Source: Desulfoferrobacter suflitae (GTDB taxonomy: Bacteria; Desulfobacterota; Syntrophobacteria; Syntrophobacterales; Syntrophobacteraceae). Taken from it: a stretch of 52,335 nt of DNA. Location: positions 1 through 52,335 of the forward strand of contig NZ_JAIBKA010000017.1 of NCBI RefSeq assembly GCF_022603395.1. The letters are read 5' to 3'. The notes under the pieces were generated by a model. The model had not been told where the DNA came from. It saw nothing but the letters and a program-made list of their open reading frames with translations, and made no database searches. The position numbers were made by a program, and so were the translations under genes. Positions within the stretch are counted from its first letter, which is position 1. Each line of letters opens with the position of its first letter. Of this stretch, positions 17,544 through 27,276 are shown piece after piece.

Positions 17544-19463
17544 TTGACGAGTAAAAGCGAAAGCAAAACATTTACGATTGGAACGGTGATCAACGACAAA
17601 TGGGTCATCCTCGAATTCATCGGCAGAGGCGGCATGGGTGAAGTTTATCGGGCTCACCAGCTCAACCTGAAACGTGATGTCGCTATTAAAGTCATCTCAA
17701 AAGAATGGGTGCGATCTCTGGAAGGCAACACCATCGAAGCCTCTGCTTGTTTGGAAAGATTCCGCCGGGAAGTCGAGGTGATGGCCCAGATCCGCCATCC
17801 TAACGTCATCCAGATTTTCGACCACGGCTTTGTCCAAGTGCCCAAAGCCGACGGCGAAACCTCTGTCGAATACATGGTGATGGAGTACATTCCCGGCTCG
17901 ACGTTACGTTCCACTATGTCCGATGAAGGGTTTTACCCGGAAGAAGATCGCACCAGAGAATGGTTAAAGGACTATTTTATGCCCGTGCTCGAAGGCGTCC
18001 ATGCACTGCACGAGGCGGGCATTGTGCACCGCGATTTGAAGCCGGAAAACATACTGCTTGACAGAGGTAGGCCCAAAATCGCCGATTTCGGCCTGGCCCG
18101 ATCCTGCCAGCTCAGGTCGATGACTCAGTCTTTCGATGTCAAGGGCACGCCTCCGTACATGTCGCCCGAGCATTTCATGGATCTCAAAAGAACGGATGAA
18201 CGAGCGGATATTTATGCTCTAGGAAAAATTATTTATGAAGCCATAGCGGGGAAAATGGGACCGGACACGATACCCTTCAAAAGCGCGCGACTGCCGGAAG
18301 CCGATTCCCCATTTTTCAGGGAGCTGGACCTGATCCTCCAACAAGCCACGGCAGAAGAAAAGACCGAACGATTTTCCTCAATTGAAGAGTTCCGGGAAGC
18401 AATGGCCGCAGCTCTGGTGAGGTCACGACAGAAACCTTCGATAGCCCGGCAAACCTTTGAGGGCAAGAAACTGCGATGGAAAGCGACGACCATTATCGCT
18501 GTCCTCCTGGTGTTGATCGGTTTGGTAGCACTCTATCTGCACGAAAGACCGCATATCGATTCCCCGCAAAAGACGTCGGCACCCGGTTCTGTGCAGAAGC
18601 TCGAAAATGGACAAGAACCCGGTGAACCTCCACCCTTGCAGTCCACAGGTCCTCCGCCCGCAAGACTGCAGGGGAAAGACTACGACATTATGCGTCTGGT
18701 GCCCGGCGGAGAGATCACTCTGCCGCAGGATTTCGGCCCCGACGGCGGCAACAGCGTCAAAGTAAAGTCTTTTTATATGAACGAGACGCCTATCACCAAT
18801 CAGCAGTATGTGGATTTCCTGAATAAAGTTGTATCAAGGGTTCGAGTGGAAAGCGATGTGGTCCGGAGCAATGATCAAATTTGGCTCATGCTCGGAGAAG
18901 TGACCAGAGGATATGAGCCCATTATCTTTCGCGACGGCCGATTTCAAGTCAAGAACGCCGCCCATTCCGCCTGCCCCATACTGCGAGTTACCGGCTACGG
19001 AGCTTTGGCTTATGTCGAGTTTTACGGACTCAGACTTCCGACGGCCAGAGAATGGCTGTTTGCCGTGACGAAAGGTAAATTGCAGTCGGACAGTTCTTCC
19101 CCGACTCCCTCTGAATCCTCTCAGGGTATGATGGGTGAAATGCAGGGGCATATGCAACCGACGTCACCCTCAGCGCCAGGAACAGAGTCCGACATGCCGC
19201 TGATGACCCCGGTGATCATGTTTGAGCCGAATGCCTTCGGCGTCCGCCAGCTGAACAAAAACATCGGAGAATGGGGCACTAAATTCAATCAAAGTGCCGA
19301 TCCAAAGAAGCTACCTCAAACTGCCTATGTGGTCATGGGCGGACCCGCCCGAAGCGCCGGAGCTACCGGTGGCGGGCCATCGGTGGTTCAGCGAAATCCC
19401 TGGGAGGCATTTGAGGAAGTGGGGTTTCGCTGCGTACGCGACGCTCCGGAGAATCCAAATTAG
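17544..19463 (+). CDS. Membrane Ser/Thr protein kinase with FGE-type C-terminal domain
   Basis: A 639-aa Hanks-type kinase. The glycine loop [11 protein letters not shown] is at about residue 27, HRDLKPEN at 161 and DFGLAR at 179, with PPYMSPEHF in the activation segment. One membrane helix (about 315-333) leads to a periplasmic domain (380-639) resembling the formylglycine-generating-enzyme/sulfatase-modifying fold (NETPITNQQYVDFLN, LRLPTAREWL, EEVGFRCVRD), probably a ligand-binding sensor. The start is TTG 17544 with AAGGA upstream; an eight-codon frame (ATG 17521) ends overlapping it. It is paralogous to 34771-36759. Confidence 0.88.
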   Translation: MTSKSESKTFTIGTVINDKWVILEFIGRGGMGEVYRAHQLNLKRDVAIKVISKEWVRSLEGNTIEASACLERFRREVEVMAQIRHPNVIQIFDHGFVQVPKADGETSVEYMVMEYIPGSTLRSTMSDEGFYPEEDRTREWLKDYFMPVLEGVHALHEAGIVHRDLKPENILLDRGRPKIADFGLARSCQLRSMTQSFDVKGTPPYMSPEHFMDLKRTDERADIYALGKIIYEAIAGKMGPDTIPFKSARLPEADSPFFRELDLILQQATAEEKTERFSSIEEFREAMAAALVRSRQKPSIARQTFEGKKLRWKATTIIAVLLVLIGLVALYLHERPHIDSPQKTSAPGSVQKLENGQEPGEPPPLQSTGPPPARLQGKDYDIMRLVPGGEITLPQDFGPDGGNSVKVKSFYMNETPITNQQYVDFLNKVVSRVRVESDVVRSNDQIWLMLGEVTRGYEPIIFRDGRFQVKNAAHSACPILRVTGYGALAYVEFYGLRLPTAREWLFAVTKGKLQSDSSSPTPSESSQGMMGEMQGHMQPTSPSAPGTESDMPLMTPVIMFEPNAFGVRQLNKNIGEWGTKFNQSADPKKLPQTAYVVMGGPARSAGATGGGPSVVQRNPWEAFEEVGFRCVRDAPENPN

Positions 19464-19623
19464 TGGCCGTTAGCCGTGTTGTCGTATAAGCCGCTTATTT
19501 GCCTTCAATGCAGAGGGGGCGCGTCCACATAATGTTCACTCCCTTTTCAACAAAAGCCTTGACCTGGAAGCGAAGATTAATTATTAAAAGACTACCATTT
19601 TGATAGGGAATTGAGAGTTCCTC

Positions 19624-19893
19624 ATGAAAAAGAAATTGCCGCTTATTGTTATATTATTAATACTTGGCATCGGGTTGCTGCACGTGGTCTCTGCACCAGC
19701 GGGAGATCATGGGTTTAGTTACCCGGAAGGTCTGCATTGTTTCAGCCCCTGCCACGCATTCATCCACACCGATATTGAGCCTTACGGTTTTTTCGGTTCT
19801 TTTTTGATCGGTTGGTTGCTACAGAAGAAGACTGATCCTCATCTCGATAATTATTTTCTCGCCCTCTTCAAACCCCCGAGATGCTCTCCCTGA
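19624..19893 (+). CDS. Small exported protein of unknown function
   Basis: An 89-aa protein with a signal-like N-terminus (MKKKLPLIVILLILGIGLL), then a short region rich in His, Pro and Cys (CFSPCHAF, PRCSP) and a hydrophobic stretch FFGSFLIGWLL. No family is recognised. The ribosome site is weak (GAG). It lies between the kinase and the metal ATPase and may belong to the metal cluster. Confidence 0.5.
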   Translation: MKKKLPLIVILLILGIGLLHVVSAPAGDHGFSYPEGLHCFSPCHAFIHTDIEPYGFFGSFLIGWLLQKKTDPHLDNYFLALFKPPRCSP

Positions 19894-20040
19894 ATTGATT
19901 CATTTCTTCTGATAATTATTCTTATATCATGAATCGGCACCGGGAGTAAGGTTTCTCCAGAGTATGCCAGGTTTGCCGGTTCAGCATCATCAAATTTGCC
20001 GCCGGTAGTTTTCCCGGTCCATGAGATAAGGAGGACCACA

Positions 20041-22398
20041 ATGGAAAGCGAACTACGAACAACGACTTGGGAAGGGAGGGTTGCAGGGTTGGATTGTGCC
20101 GACTGCGCCGCCACCCTTGCAAAAGATATTGAGAAACTGGAAGGCGTGAAGTCCGCTTCTCTCAATTTTGCCGTTGCCAAACTGACCGTCGAATATGATC
20201 CAAAGCTCCTTGGGTTGGAGCGAATTGAGAAGGAACTGAAAAGGGCCGGTTATCGCCTGGAACAAATGGCTGAACGGCACCGCCTCGTCCTTCTAGCTGA
20301 AGATATGTGTTGCGCCGACGAAGCGTCCATCGTTGAAAAGCAACTACGGAAGCTCCCTGGCGTGGCTGATCTGCAATTCAATACGGTGGCCGGGGAAATC
20401 ACAGTTGAATACGAATTGGGACGGCTAAACCCGGATCAAATCATGCATGCGGTTTCGGCAACCGGGGTGAAGGCAAAATTCAAAGGGCGGGATGAGCCGA
20501 TCGAGTCCTTTTGGGAGACACGCAAACACGAAATTCTAACTGCAGTTTCCGCAATTCTTATTTTGACTGCTTTTATAGGCTCCAGGGCCGGCCTCGGGCA
20601 CTCGGTGACAGATCCTTTGTATATCCTGGCCATCCTGGCCGGCGGGTATTTCATTGCCAAAAAAGGGCTCCTGGCACTGAGGACACTCAACCTCGATATG
20701 AACTTTTTGATGACCATCGCCGTTATCGGAGCGGCCGCTATCGAGGAATGGCTGGAAGCCTCCGCCATCGTTATTCTCTTTTCTCTGGCGAACATCCTGC
20801 AGAACTACACCATGAACCGGGCAAGGAACGCCATACGCTCTCTGATGGAGATTTCCCCGACGCAGGTGGTGGTCAGAAGAAACGGCGGCGAAGAGAAAGC
20901 GGCTATTGAAGAGGTTCAATTGGGTGAAACCATCATCGTTCGGCCAGGTGAAAGAATCGGTTTGGACGGTAGGGTCTTGCAAGGATCGTCCCATGTCAAC
21001 CAGGCCCCCATTACCGGCGAATCCATGCCGGTGGAAAAGAATCCGGGCGATGTCGTGTTTGCGGGGACCGTCAACCAACAGGGCTCGCTTGAACTGGAGG
21101 TAACCCACGACTACAGGGATACCACCCTCGCCCGCATCATCCATATGGTGGAAGAGGCCCAGGCGCAAAGAGCCCCGTCGCAAAGTTTTGTCGATAAGTT
21201 TGCCGCAGTGTATACGCCTGCCGTGATAGCCGCTGCCTTACTGGTGGCGTTAGTGCCTCCAATTGCTTTCGGCCTGCCTTTTACCTCTTGGTTCTATCGG
21301 GCTCTGGTTCTATTGGTCATCTCCTGTCCCTGTGCCCTGGTGATCTCGACTCCGGTTTCCATCGTTTCCGGCCTTACCACTGCGGCGCGCCGCGGTGTGC
21401 TGATAAAGGGCGGAGCCTATCTGGAAGCGGCTGGTTCCCTCAAAGTGATGGCCTTTGATAAGACGGGCACTCTTACCCGCGGAATACCGAAGGTGACCCG
21501 GGTCATCCCCTTGAACGGTCACAGTGAACAAGAAGTCCTGCGCATCGCGGCGGCCGTCGAATCCCGCTCCGAACATCACCTTGCCGCTGCCATTGTCGAA
21601 GCGGCTCAATCGACGGGAATCGCGATTCCACCCACGGTTGAATTTCAGGCCATCGCCGGCAAAGGAGCACAAGCCCGAATCAATGGAAAGCTGCACACCA
21701 TCGGAAGTCACCGCTTCCTGGAAGAGGCAGGCCTTTGCAATGGCCAGGCTTGCAGCGGAATGCTTCAGTTGGAAAATGAAAGGAAAACGGCTGTCATTGT
21801 GGCTGATGAAACGGGAGCCCTTGGAATTCTGGCCATTGCCGACGAAGTCCGCCCGGAGAGCGAGTCGGCTTTGCAGGAGCTCCGGTCGTCTGGAGTCGAA
21901 AAGATCGTAATGCTGACCGGTGATAACGAGGGAACGGCCCAGGCGATTGCAGAAAATCTCTCAATTGATGACTTCTACGCAGAACTATTGCCCGCAGACA
22001 AGGCGGCAATTGTGAGCCAATTGGTGCAGACACACGGCAAGGTGGCCATGGTGGGCGACGGGGTTAACGACGCTCCACCCATGGCCGCCGCCGACATCGG
22101 CATTGCCATGGGCGCCATCGGCACCGACACGGCCCTGGAGACCGCAGACATTGCCCTGATGACCGACGACCTTTCGCGATTGCCTTTCCTGATCCGGCTC
22201 AGCCGAAGGACGCTGCGAATCATCAAGCAAAACATCGCCTTTTCCCTTTTGGTCAAAGCGGTTTTTATCGGCCTGGCCATTCCCGGGCTGGCTACTTTGT
22301 GGATGGCTGTAGGAGCGGATATGGGCGCTTCCCTGTTGGTTATCTTCAATGGCTTGCGGCTGCTGGCTCAAAGGGATGTCGCTTCGGCGGCGTCCTGA
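20041..22398 (+). CDS. Heavy-metal P1B-type ATPase (Zn/Cd/Pb exporter)
   Basis: A 785-aa inner-membrane pump that exports divalent soft metals at the cost of ATP. I chose ATG 20041 behind AAGGAGG. The first heavy-metal domain has GLDCADC (about residue 17); a second, degenerate one has CCADE (about 90). The membrane metal site is SCPCALV (about 427), the phosphorylation site DKTGT (about 472) and the hinge GDGVNDAPP (about 673). The CPC motif and the conserved C-terminal Asp in the last helices (GADMGAS) fit the ZntA/CadA class. It lies in the first cluster, 33 bp after an inverted repeat-rich leader. Confidence 0.92.
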   Translation: MESELRTTTWEGRVAGLDCADCAATLAKDIEKLEGVKSASLNFAVAKLTVEYDPKLLGLERIEKELKRAGYRLEQMAERHRLVLLAEDMCCADEASIVEKQLRKLPGVADLQFNTVAGEITVEYELGRLNPDQIMHAVSATGVKAKFKGRDEPIESFWETRKHEILTAVSAILILTAFIGSRAGLGHSVTDPLYILAILAGGYFIAKKGLLALRTLNLDMNFLMTIAVIGAAAIEEWLEASAIVILFSLANILQNYTMNRARNAIRSLMEISPTQVVVRRNGGEEKAAIEEVQLGETIIVRPGERIGLDGRVLQGSSHVNQAPITGESMPVEKNPGDVVFAGTVNQQGSLELEVTHDYRDTTLARIIHMVEEAQAQRAPSQSFVDKFAAVYTPAVIAAALLVALVPPIAFGLPFTSWFYRALVLLVISCPCALVISTPVSIVSGLTTAARRGVLIKGGAYLEAAGSLKVMAFDKTGTLTRGIPKVTRVIPLNGHSEQEVLRIAAAVESRSEHHLAAAIVEAAQSTGIAIPPTVEFQAIAGKGAQARINGKLHTIGSHRFLEEAGLCNGQACSGMLQLENERKTAVIVADETGALGILAIADEVRPESESALQELRSSGVEKIVMLTGDNEGTAQAIAENLSIDDFYAELLPADKAAIVSQLVQTHGKVAMVGDGVNDAPPMAAADIGIAMGAIGTDTALETADIALMTDDLSRLPFLIRLSRRTLRIIKQNIAFSLLVKAVFIGLAIPGLATLWMAVGADMGASLLVIFNGLRLLAQRDVASAAS

Positions 22399-22456
22399 AA
22401 TGCTGAGCACTGCTAAGAAGCAGTATTAACCGAACCAAAGAAGGAGGGGGAAACCG

Positions 22457-23911
22457 TTGGTTGACGGCAACTTATGGCTGAAGAGGGTGAGGTGGTCTAT
22501 TTCTGTTGTAATAACACTAAGAGTAAGAATTCTGAGGGGGACAAGAATTGCCATTTTGGGCTGTGCAACCTGTGTTCTCGCCACCGGTTGCGCCACCCCT
22601 TCGGCCTATCAGATTCCACCTGAAACAAACCTGTCGAGTCTCGATAAGGTTCTTTCTGTGTCGCATTTCGAGCCGCCCGAGCGAGCTGAATTGGATTTGC
22701 TGAAATCTTCCGGCAAAGCTGAGCTGATCATACCAGAGCATCGCGCTGTGAATGCATGGGTTGAGCGCTATACGGGAAAGCAGCGTCGCAGTTTTGAAGC
22801 GACTCTCGAACGAGCTCGCCATTACGTCGTTCCCATGCAGAGGATTTTCGTCGAGAAGGGACTGCCAGGGGACCTTGTTTTTTTGGCGCTGGTGGAAAGC
22901 GGTTTTTCTCCAACAGCACGTTCGCCTGCCAATGCGGTCGGCATGCACCAGTTCATTGCCGCAACCGGCAAGCGTTTCGGGCTGGAGCACACCAGATGGG
23001 TTGACGAGCGTCGTCATCCTCTGAAGTCGGCCCGAGCGGCAGCCGAATACCTTTCTTTCTTATACGACATGTTTAATTCCTGGCCGCTGGCCCTCGCCGC
23101 CTACAACTGTGGGGAAAACGCGGTGCAAGACGCCATCAAGCGGAGTGGACTGAAAACCTACTGGGAGTTGATCGAGAAGGGATATTTACCCAAGGAGACC
23201 CGCCAGTTCGTGCCCAAAATATTGGCCGCTGTTCGCATTTTGAGACGGCCCGACCGGTATGGGCTCGACTATGACCGTGGCCAGTGGAATCCCCTTTGTG
23301 AAACAGTATCAGTACCAAGTGGCTTGAGCCTCGCCTGGCTGAGCAAACGTGCGGGAATACCCTTGGCGGTGCTGAAAAAATGCAACCCCGAGCTGTGCAC
23401 TGTGAAAACGCCGGCCGATCAGTCTCAATACGGGCTATGCGTGCCTACTGGAAAAGGAGAAATTGTCGCCGCACTGGCGGGATCCGGAGACACATCGAAA
23501 AAGCCGGCCATGATGGCCCACAAGGTCAACCCGGGTGACACCCTGTACGCCATTGCGAAAAGATACGGAATCTCCGTTGCGGCACTTGCCGCCGAAAATC
23601 GCATGAAGCCTTCACAACCGCTAAAGATAGGTCAACTGCTGACCGTCACAGCGAGAACGGCGATTATGGCAAAAAAAGATCGGCAAAATGGAACCTCTTC
23701 GACAAGAAATGAAATCAGCGCGCATTCGGCGCGAGTTTGCCGGTCCGGCTTTTATCAGGTGAGACCGAGCGATTCGCTTTGGACAATTGCCCAACGTTTT
23801 GGCGTTCCCTTAGAGCAGCTTCGCTCACACAATGGGATCTCGCGAGCTGAAACATTACGTTCCGGAGATAGTCTGCGTATTTGCGGCATCACTGCCTATT
23901 CAGGAAGTTAA
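22457..23911 (+). CDS. MltD-like membrane-bound lytic transglycosylase with LysM repeats
   Basis: A 484-aa lipoprotein-type enzyme cleaving peptidoglycan glycan strands. A lipobox-like ATGC (about residue 45) is followed by an SLT domain with the catalytic Glu in LVESGFSPTARS and the motif ALAAYNCGENAV. Two LysM domains (about 355-400 and 433-480) bind glycan. The start is TTG 22457 with AAGGAGGGG upstream. It follows the ATPase by 58 bp and is probably co-transcribed, linking wall remodelling to the envelope-stress cluster. Confidence 0.88.
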   Translation: MVDGNLWLKRVRWSISVVITLRVRILRGTRIAILGCATCVLATGCATPSAYQIPPETNLSSLDKVLSVSHFEPPERAELDLLKSSGKAELIIPEHRAVNAWVERYTGKQRRSFEATLERARHYVVPMQRIFVEKGLPGDLVFLALVESGFSPTARSPANAVGMHQFIAATGKRFGLEHTRWVDERRHPLKSARAAAEYLSFLYDMFNSWPLALAAYNCGENAVQDAIKRSGLKTYWELIEKGYLPKETRQFVPKILAAVRILRRPDRYGLDYDRGQWNPLCETVSVPSGLSLAWLSKRAGIPLAVLKKCNPELCTVKTPADQSQYGLCVPTGKGEIVAALAGSGDTSKKPAMMAHKVNPGDTLYAIAKRYGISVAALAAENRMKPSQPLKIGQLLTVTARTAIMAKKDRQNGTSSTRNEISAHSARVCRSGFYQVRPSDSLWTIAQRFGVPLEQLRSHNGISRAETLRSGDSLRICGITAYSGS

Positions 23912-23965
23912 TGGGTGAAGCTCAGGCTATGGTTTGGTGCAAATTAGAAGGGACTATTTTCCATT

Positions 23966-25451
23966 ATGATTAAAGTAATCAAACAACACAGCAAAATAGC
24001 TTTATTGATTTTGTCAGCCTCGGGTTTGGCCATTGCAGCACTATCCGGCCTTTCAGCGCATATCGACTGGCTTGCGAGCCTGTGCACACAAGGCGGGAGC
24101 GGGTGCAGGGAAACCGCCGGCTTCGCCATCCTGCGTCTGCCGCTATGGCTTTGGGGCGGGATCTTCTACCTAAGCATGCTCCTGATTATTTTACGAGCTC
24201 CGTCTTTCACATTTCTGTGGGCTGCCGCGGCATTCGGTCTTGAGTTCAACCTGCTGCGAATTATGTTCGCGATAGACGTTATTTGCCCCTTCTGCTTGGT
24301 GAACTTTGCCGTCGTACTTTTTCTTGTTGCAGCCTCTTTTGAAAGAAGCACCTTGTGGCAGAGCTTGAGCGTCAGCCTCGCCGTTTGTTTGATCTCCTAC
24401 ACGCTGCTCGTGCAACAAAATGAATCGCTATTGAGTGGTTATCAGGGGAATAAAACGGCGATCATTGCCAGGGTTAGAGATCAAAAGATCAGCAGTGCTG
24501 AATTGGAGTCTGCGACAGCCGCAAGGACCTATCCTTTGGAACGAGAAATCTATGAGCAAAAGAAAGAGCAGCTTGATCGGATGATCACCGGCATTCTGCT
24601 GCAACAGGAAGCAGACCGACAGAAGGTGCCGTTGGAAGAACTGATCAAACAGTTGGCCAAAGCTCGCACAGTGCAGATTAGCGAGAAAGAAATCGATGAT
24701 TTTTATGCCCGCAATGAAGCACAATGGCGGACCTCGGGTGCACCTAAGGCGGAACTCAGGGCGCGTATAAGAAACTATCTAATGCGGCAAAAAACTTATG
24801 AAACCGTGGCAGATTACGCTCGATCCCTGGCCCCTGAGGAAGAAGTCGTCTCATACCTGCAGGAGCCGCCACCTCCTATGGCCGGATTAGATGTGGATGA
24901 TGCTCCCGCACTGGGACCTCAAGATGCGCCGGTTACCGTCATCGAGTTTTCAGATTATCTTTGTCCGGCATGCCGCAAAATGCACGAGACGACCCGAGTA
25001 ATCAAGGAGATGTACAAGGACCGGACCAGGTGGGTTTTTAAGGATTTTCCCCTGAGCCGACACAAGTGGTCGAAAAAGGCCGCCGAAGCCGCCCGATGCG
25101 CGGGGAGAACAAGGCAAATTTTGGGAATATCAAGATATTTTGTTTGCCGGTGAAACAGACCTCAACTCACTGCAGTTGAAGCTATATGCCAGGGATTTGG
25201 GACTGGATACGGAGCAATTTGGCGCATGTCTGGATACAGGAAGGTATGAACGGACTATTGAACGAAACCTGGAAGCGGCTAAGAAAGCCGGGGTCAATTC
25301 AACGCCAACGTTTGTCGTCAACGGCGTTCCCGTCATCGGGCCGCTTGAGGTGGCTCGATTCAAAGATCTTATTGACTTTGAGCTCGGCAGGCAAACAGAT
25401 AAACTCGCTCGAGATTCCAGAAGCCGCGCAGGCTCGAACCTGACTAACTAA
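23966..25451 (+). CDS. VKOR-DsbA type disulfide-forming fusion, frameshifted
   Basis: The first frame (23966-25153) encodes a VKOR membrane domain (four to five helices, conserved Cys pair and [11 protein letters not shown]), a linker of about 150 residues resembling the N-terminal part of SurA/PpiC chaperones, then a thioredoxin-fold domain with [11 protein letters not shown]. At about 25105 one extra base in CGGGGAGAAC shifts the frame; the remainder ([20 protein letters not shown] ... [18 protein letters not shown]) continues to 25451 with the cis-Pro loop of DsbA. Without the extra base it is one protein of about 494 aa. It would form disulfides in exported proteins, fitting the Cys-rich secreted proteins nearby. 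Confidence 0.8.
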
Positions 25452-25789
25452 CAGCTGCGGGGCCAATACATGATGATGGCAACACCTGCCAAAGCGACCA
25501 ATCCTCCTATGATGTCAAACCTGTCGGGGGCTATTCGGTCGACTTTCCAGCCCCACAGGATGGAGAGCACGATGAAAATGCCGCCATAGGCGGCATAAAC
25601 CCTTCCAAAATGGGCCGGCTGCAAAGTGGGGATAACCCCATAGAGTACCAGCACCATAGCCCCGGCAAGTCCGTAGCCTATTGGCTTTGCTTCCCGCAGC
25701 CACAGCCAGACCAGATAGCCGCCACCGATTTCACATAGCCCTGCCAGAATGAAATAGCAAAACGATTTGGCCGCTTCGACAATAGCCAT
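25448..25789 (-). CDS. YnfA-family (UPF0060) membrane protein
   Basis: A 113-aa protein with four membrane helices and the family pattern [17 protein letters not shown] and [11 protein letters not shown]. This family is related to small multidrug transporters. GGAGTGATAG precedes ATG 25789. It converges on the VKOR-DsbA gene, overlapping by 4 bp. The substrate is unknown. Confidence 0.9.
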   Translation of the reverse strand: MAIVEAAKSFCYFILAGLCEIGGGYLVWLWLREAKPIGYGLAGAMVLVLYGVIPTLQPAHFGRVYAAYGGIFIVLSILWGWKVDRIAPDRFDIIGGLVALAGVAIIMYWPRSC

Positions 25790-26132
25790 CTATCACTCCA
25801 ATCGAATTTAATTTGAGATTCTGTGATACTATGGGCAAGCCATCGGATTTGTAACACTTTAACAACTATTAAAGCTCATCTTTGAAGAACGGTTATTGCC
25901 TAGCGCCCACTCCCATGTGAAACCAATGGACCATGCCACCCAGGAGGGCCGAACCGCTGCTAGGGCAATCCAGGAATTCGCCATCATTATAACCTCGGCA
26001 ACTTGCCGGCCGAATTGTTTAATTCACCTGGCGGCTTTAATTCAATACAATTACGGGTGGCCGCTGTGATCCCGACTGTGCGGCGGATCGGAGTAAGGAT
26101 GCGCTCGACGGATCTTTTTTCACATGCAGGCC
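25790..26132. other. Gap between ynfA and the first MerR unit
   Basis: About 340 bp without a supportable gene. It should hold the leftward promoter of the YnfA gene. I see no RNA gene or repeat. Confidence 0.4.
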
Positions 26133-26164
26133 TTGACCTTATACTTGGGTAGAAGGTTTACCTT
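26133..26164 (+). promoter_or_regulatory. MerR-type promoter/operator of the first metal regulator
   Basis: TTGACC and TACCTT are separated by 20 bp, too long for ordinary sigma-70 recognition but typical of promoters untwisted by MerR-family activators. An inverted repeat ACCTT-N12-AAGGT sits in the spacer, resembling CadR/PbrR operators. It lies 20 bp before the regulator it presumably controls. Confidence 0.65.
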
Positions 26165-26183
26165 ATGAGTGAAAGGACAGGCA

Positions 26184-26621
26184 ATGATGCAAATCGGCGA
26201 ACTTGCAAAGAGAGTGGGCGTCAGCACCCAGACGATTCGCTACTACGAGCGGATCGGGCTGTTAGGGAAAACGGCTCGAAGCCCATCCGGCTACAGGCTC
26301 TACAGCGAAGAAACGGAAAGGTTCCTGCGATTCCTCAAGAAGGCGCAGAAGCTGGGATTCACTCTCCGTGAGATCAAAGCCATCTGGGAAATCAGAGCCA
26401 CCGGCAGGAAACCCTGTGGATACGTCAAGCAACAGGCGGAGAAGAAAGTTCTTGAGCTCACTCAGAAAATCAAGGAGTTCGAGGAACTTCGTCAAATTCT
26501 GATCGAGATCCAGAAGGATTGGGACACGCCGAAGCTCTCCCAGCCAGACGAAACCCGTTGTGTCTGTCCTCTCATCGAAGGTACCCAAATACTTCAACAA
26601 GATAAGCGCAAAGGAGGCTAA
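26184..26621 (+). CDS. MerR-family metal-responsive regulator (CadR/PbrR/ZntR-like)
   Basis: A 145-aa dimeric activator. I chose ATG 26184 (AAAGGA 6 nt upstream). The N-terminal winged helix has IGELAKRVGVSTQTIRYYERIGLL, followed by a long dimerisation helix. Metal-binding Cys lie in KPCGY (about residue 77) and the C-terminal CVCPL, typical of the Pb/Cd/Zn group. It should activate the promoter at 26133 and perhaps the P-type ATPase, whose upstream region contains a GGAG/CTCC inverted repeat. The exact metal is not decided by the sequence. Confidence 0.85.
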   Translation: MMQIGELAKRVGVSTQTIRYYERIGLLGKTARSPSGYRLYSEETERFLRFLKKAQKLGFTLREIKAIWEIRATGRKPCGYVKQQAEKKVLELTQKIKEFEELRQILIEIQKDWDTPKLSQPDETRCVCPLIEGTQILQQDKRKGG

Positions 26622-26623
26622 CC

Positions 26624-26890
26624 ATGGCAGAAAAACGAAAAGTCGAGGTCTTTATCGCAGGTTGTCCGGTATGCCAGGGAGTGGTGAACATGGTGAATGA
26701 GCTGGCATGCCCTCATTGCGATATCACCTTTTACAATCTCAACGAGAATGAGGGAGTAGAACAGGCCAAAGCCTACGGAGTCAGCTCGGTCCCTTCAGTG
26801 GCGGTTAATGGGGCGCTGCTCGAGTGCTGCAAGCACCGGCCCATCACCAAGGAAGATCTTCAAGCTGCCGGCATCGGCAGGCCGCTTTAG
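26624..26890 (+). CDS. Thioredoxin-like small CxxC protein
   Basis: An 88-aa protein with AAAGGAGG upstream, starting 2 bp after the MerR stop. The redox motif CPVC is near residue 14 and a second pair CPHC near 29; the cis-Pro segment SSVPSVAVNG and a later CC complete a thioredoxin/glutaredoxin fold. It may reduce or carry metal-thiolate complexes. It is co-transcribed with the regulator. Confidence 0.75.
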   Translation: MAEKRKVEVFIAGCPVCQGVVNMVNELACPHCDITFYNLNENEGVEQAKAYGVSSVPSVAVNGALLECCKHRPITKEDLQAAGIGRPL

Positions 26891-27223
26891 TCCCTCGGGG
26901 CCATTCGATTTCTAACCACCAATTTTCAGAACTCCGAGCTCCCGGTTGTGTGGCCACGGTCCGACCGGGGCTCGGAGCGGCGTTTTGGTAAGTTTCAGGA
27001 TGCCAATAGCTGGAATTCCGGTCTTACAATAAATCGCTTTTCCGGTTTCAAATTCGAACAACTTGTCGTCATTGCAAGGAGCTCTTTGTTACACCGCCGC
27101 AGAGAGAATCCCTGCGGACCCCAACACACATAACCCACAGGCCAGGTTACCCGCAGTTCTTCCCCCTCGATCACCTCCAAAGCATCAGCCAAGAATGCCG
27201 GACTTTGATTTGTGGCACCCCCC
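26891..27223. other. Gap between the two MerR units
   Basis: About 330 bp with no supportable gene on either strand. It ends in the MerR-type promoter of the mer operon. Confidence 0.4.
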
Positions 27224-27255
27224 TTGACTCCGTATCTTGGTACAGTGCTTACAAT
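27224..27255 (+). promoter_or_regulatory. mer promoter/operator
   Basis: TTGACT and TACAAT are separated by 20 bp, with the dyad CCGTA-N6-TACAG in the spacer, close to the classical mer operator. It directs merR, the transporter and merA. Confidence 0.75.
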
Positions 27256-27276
27256 TCAACATGAAAGGTAGCTGAT

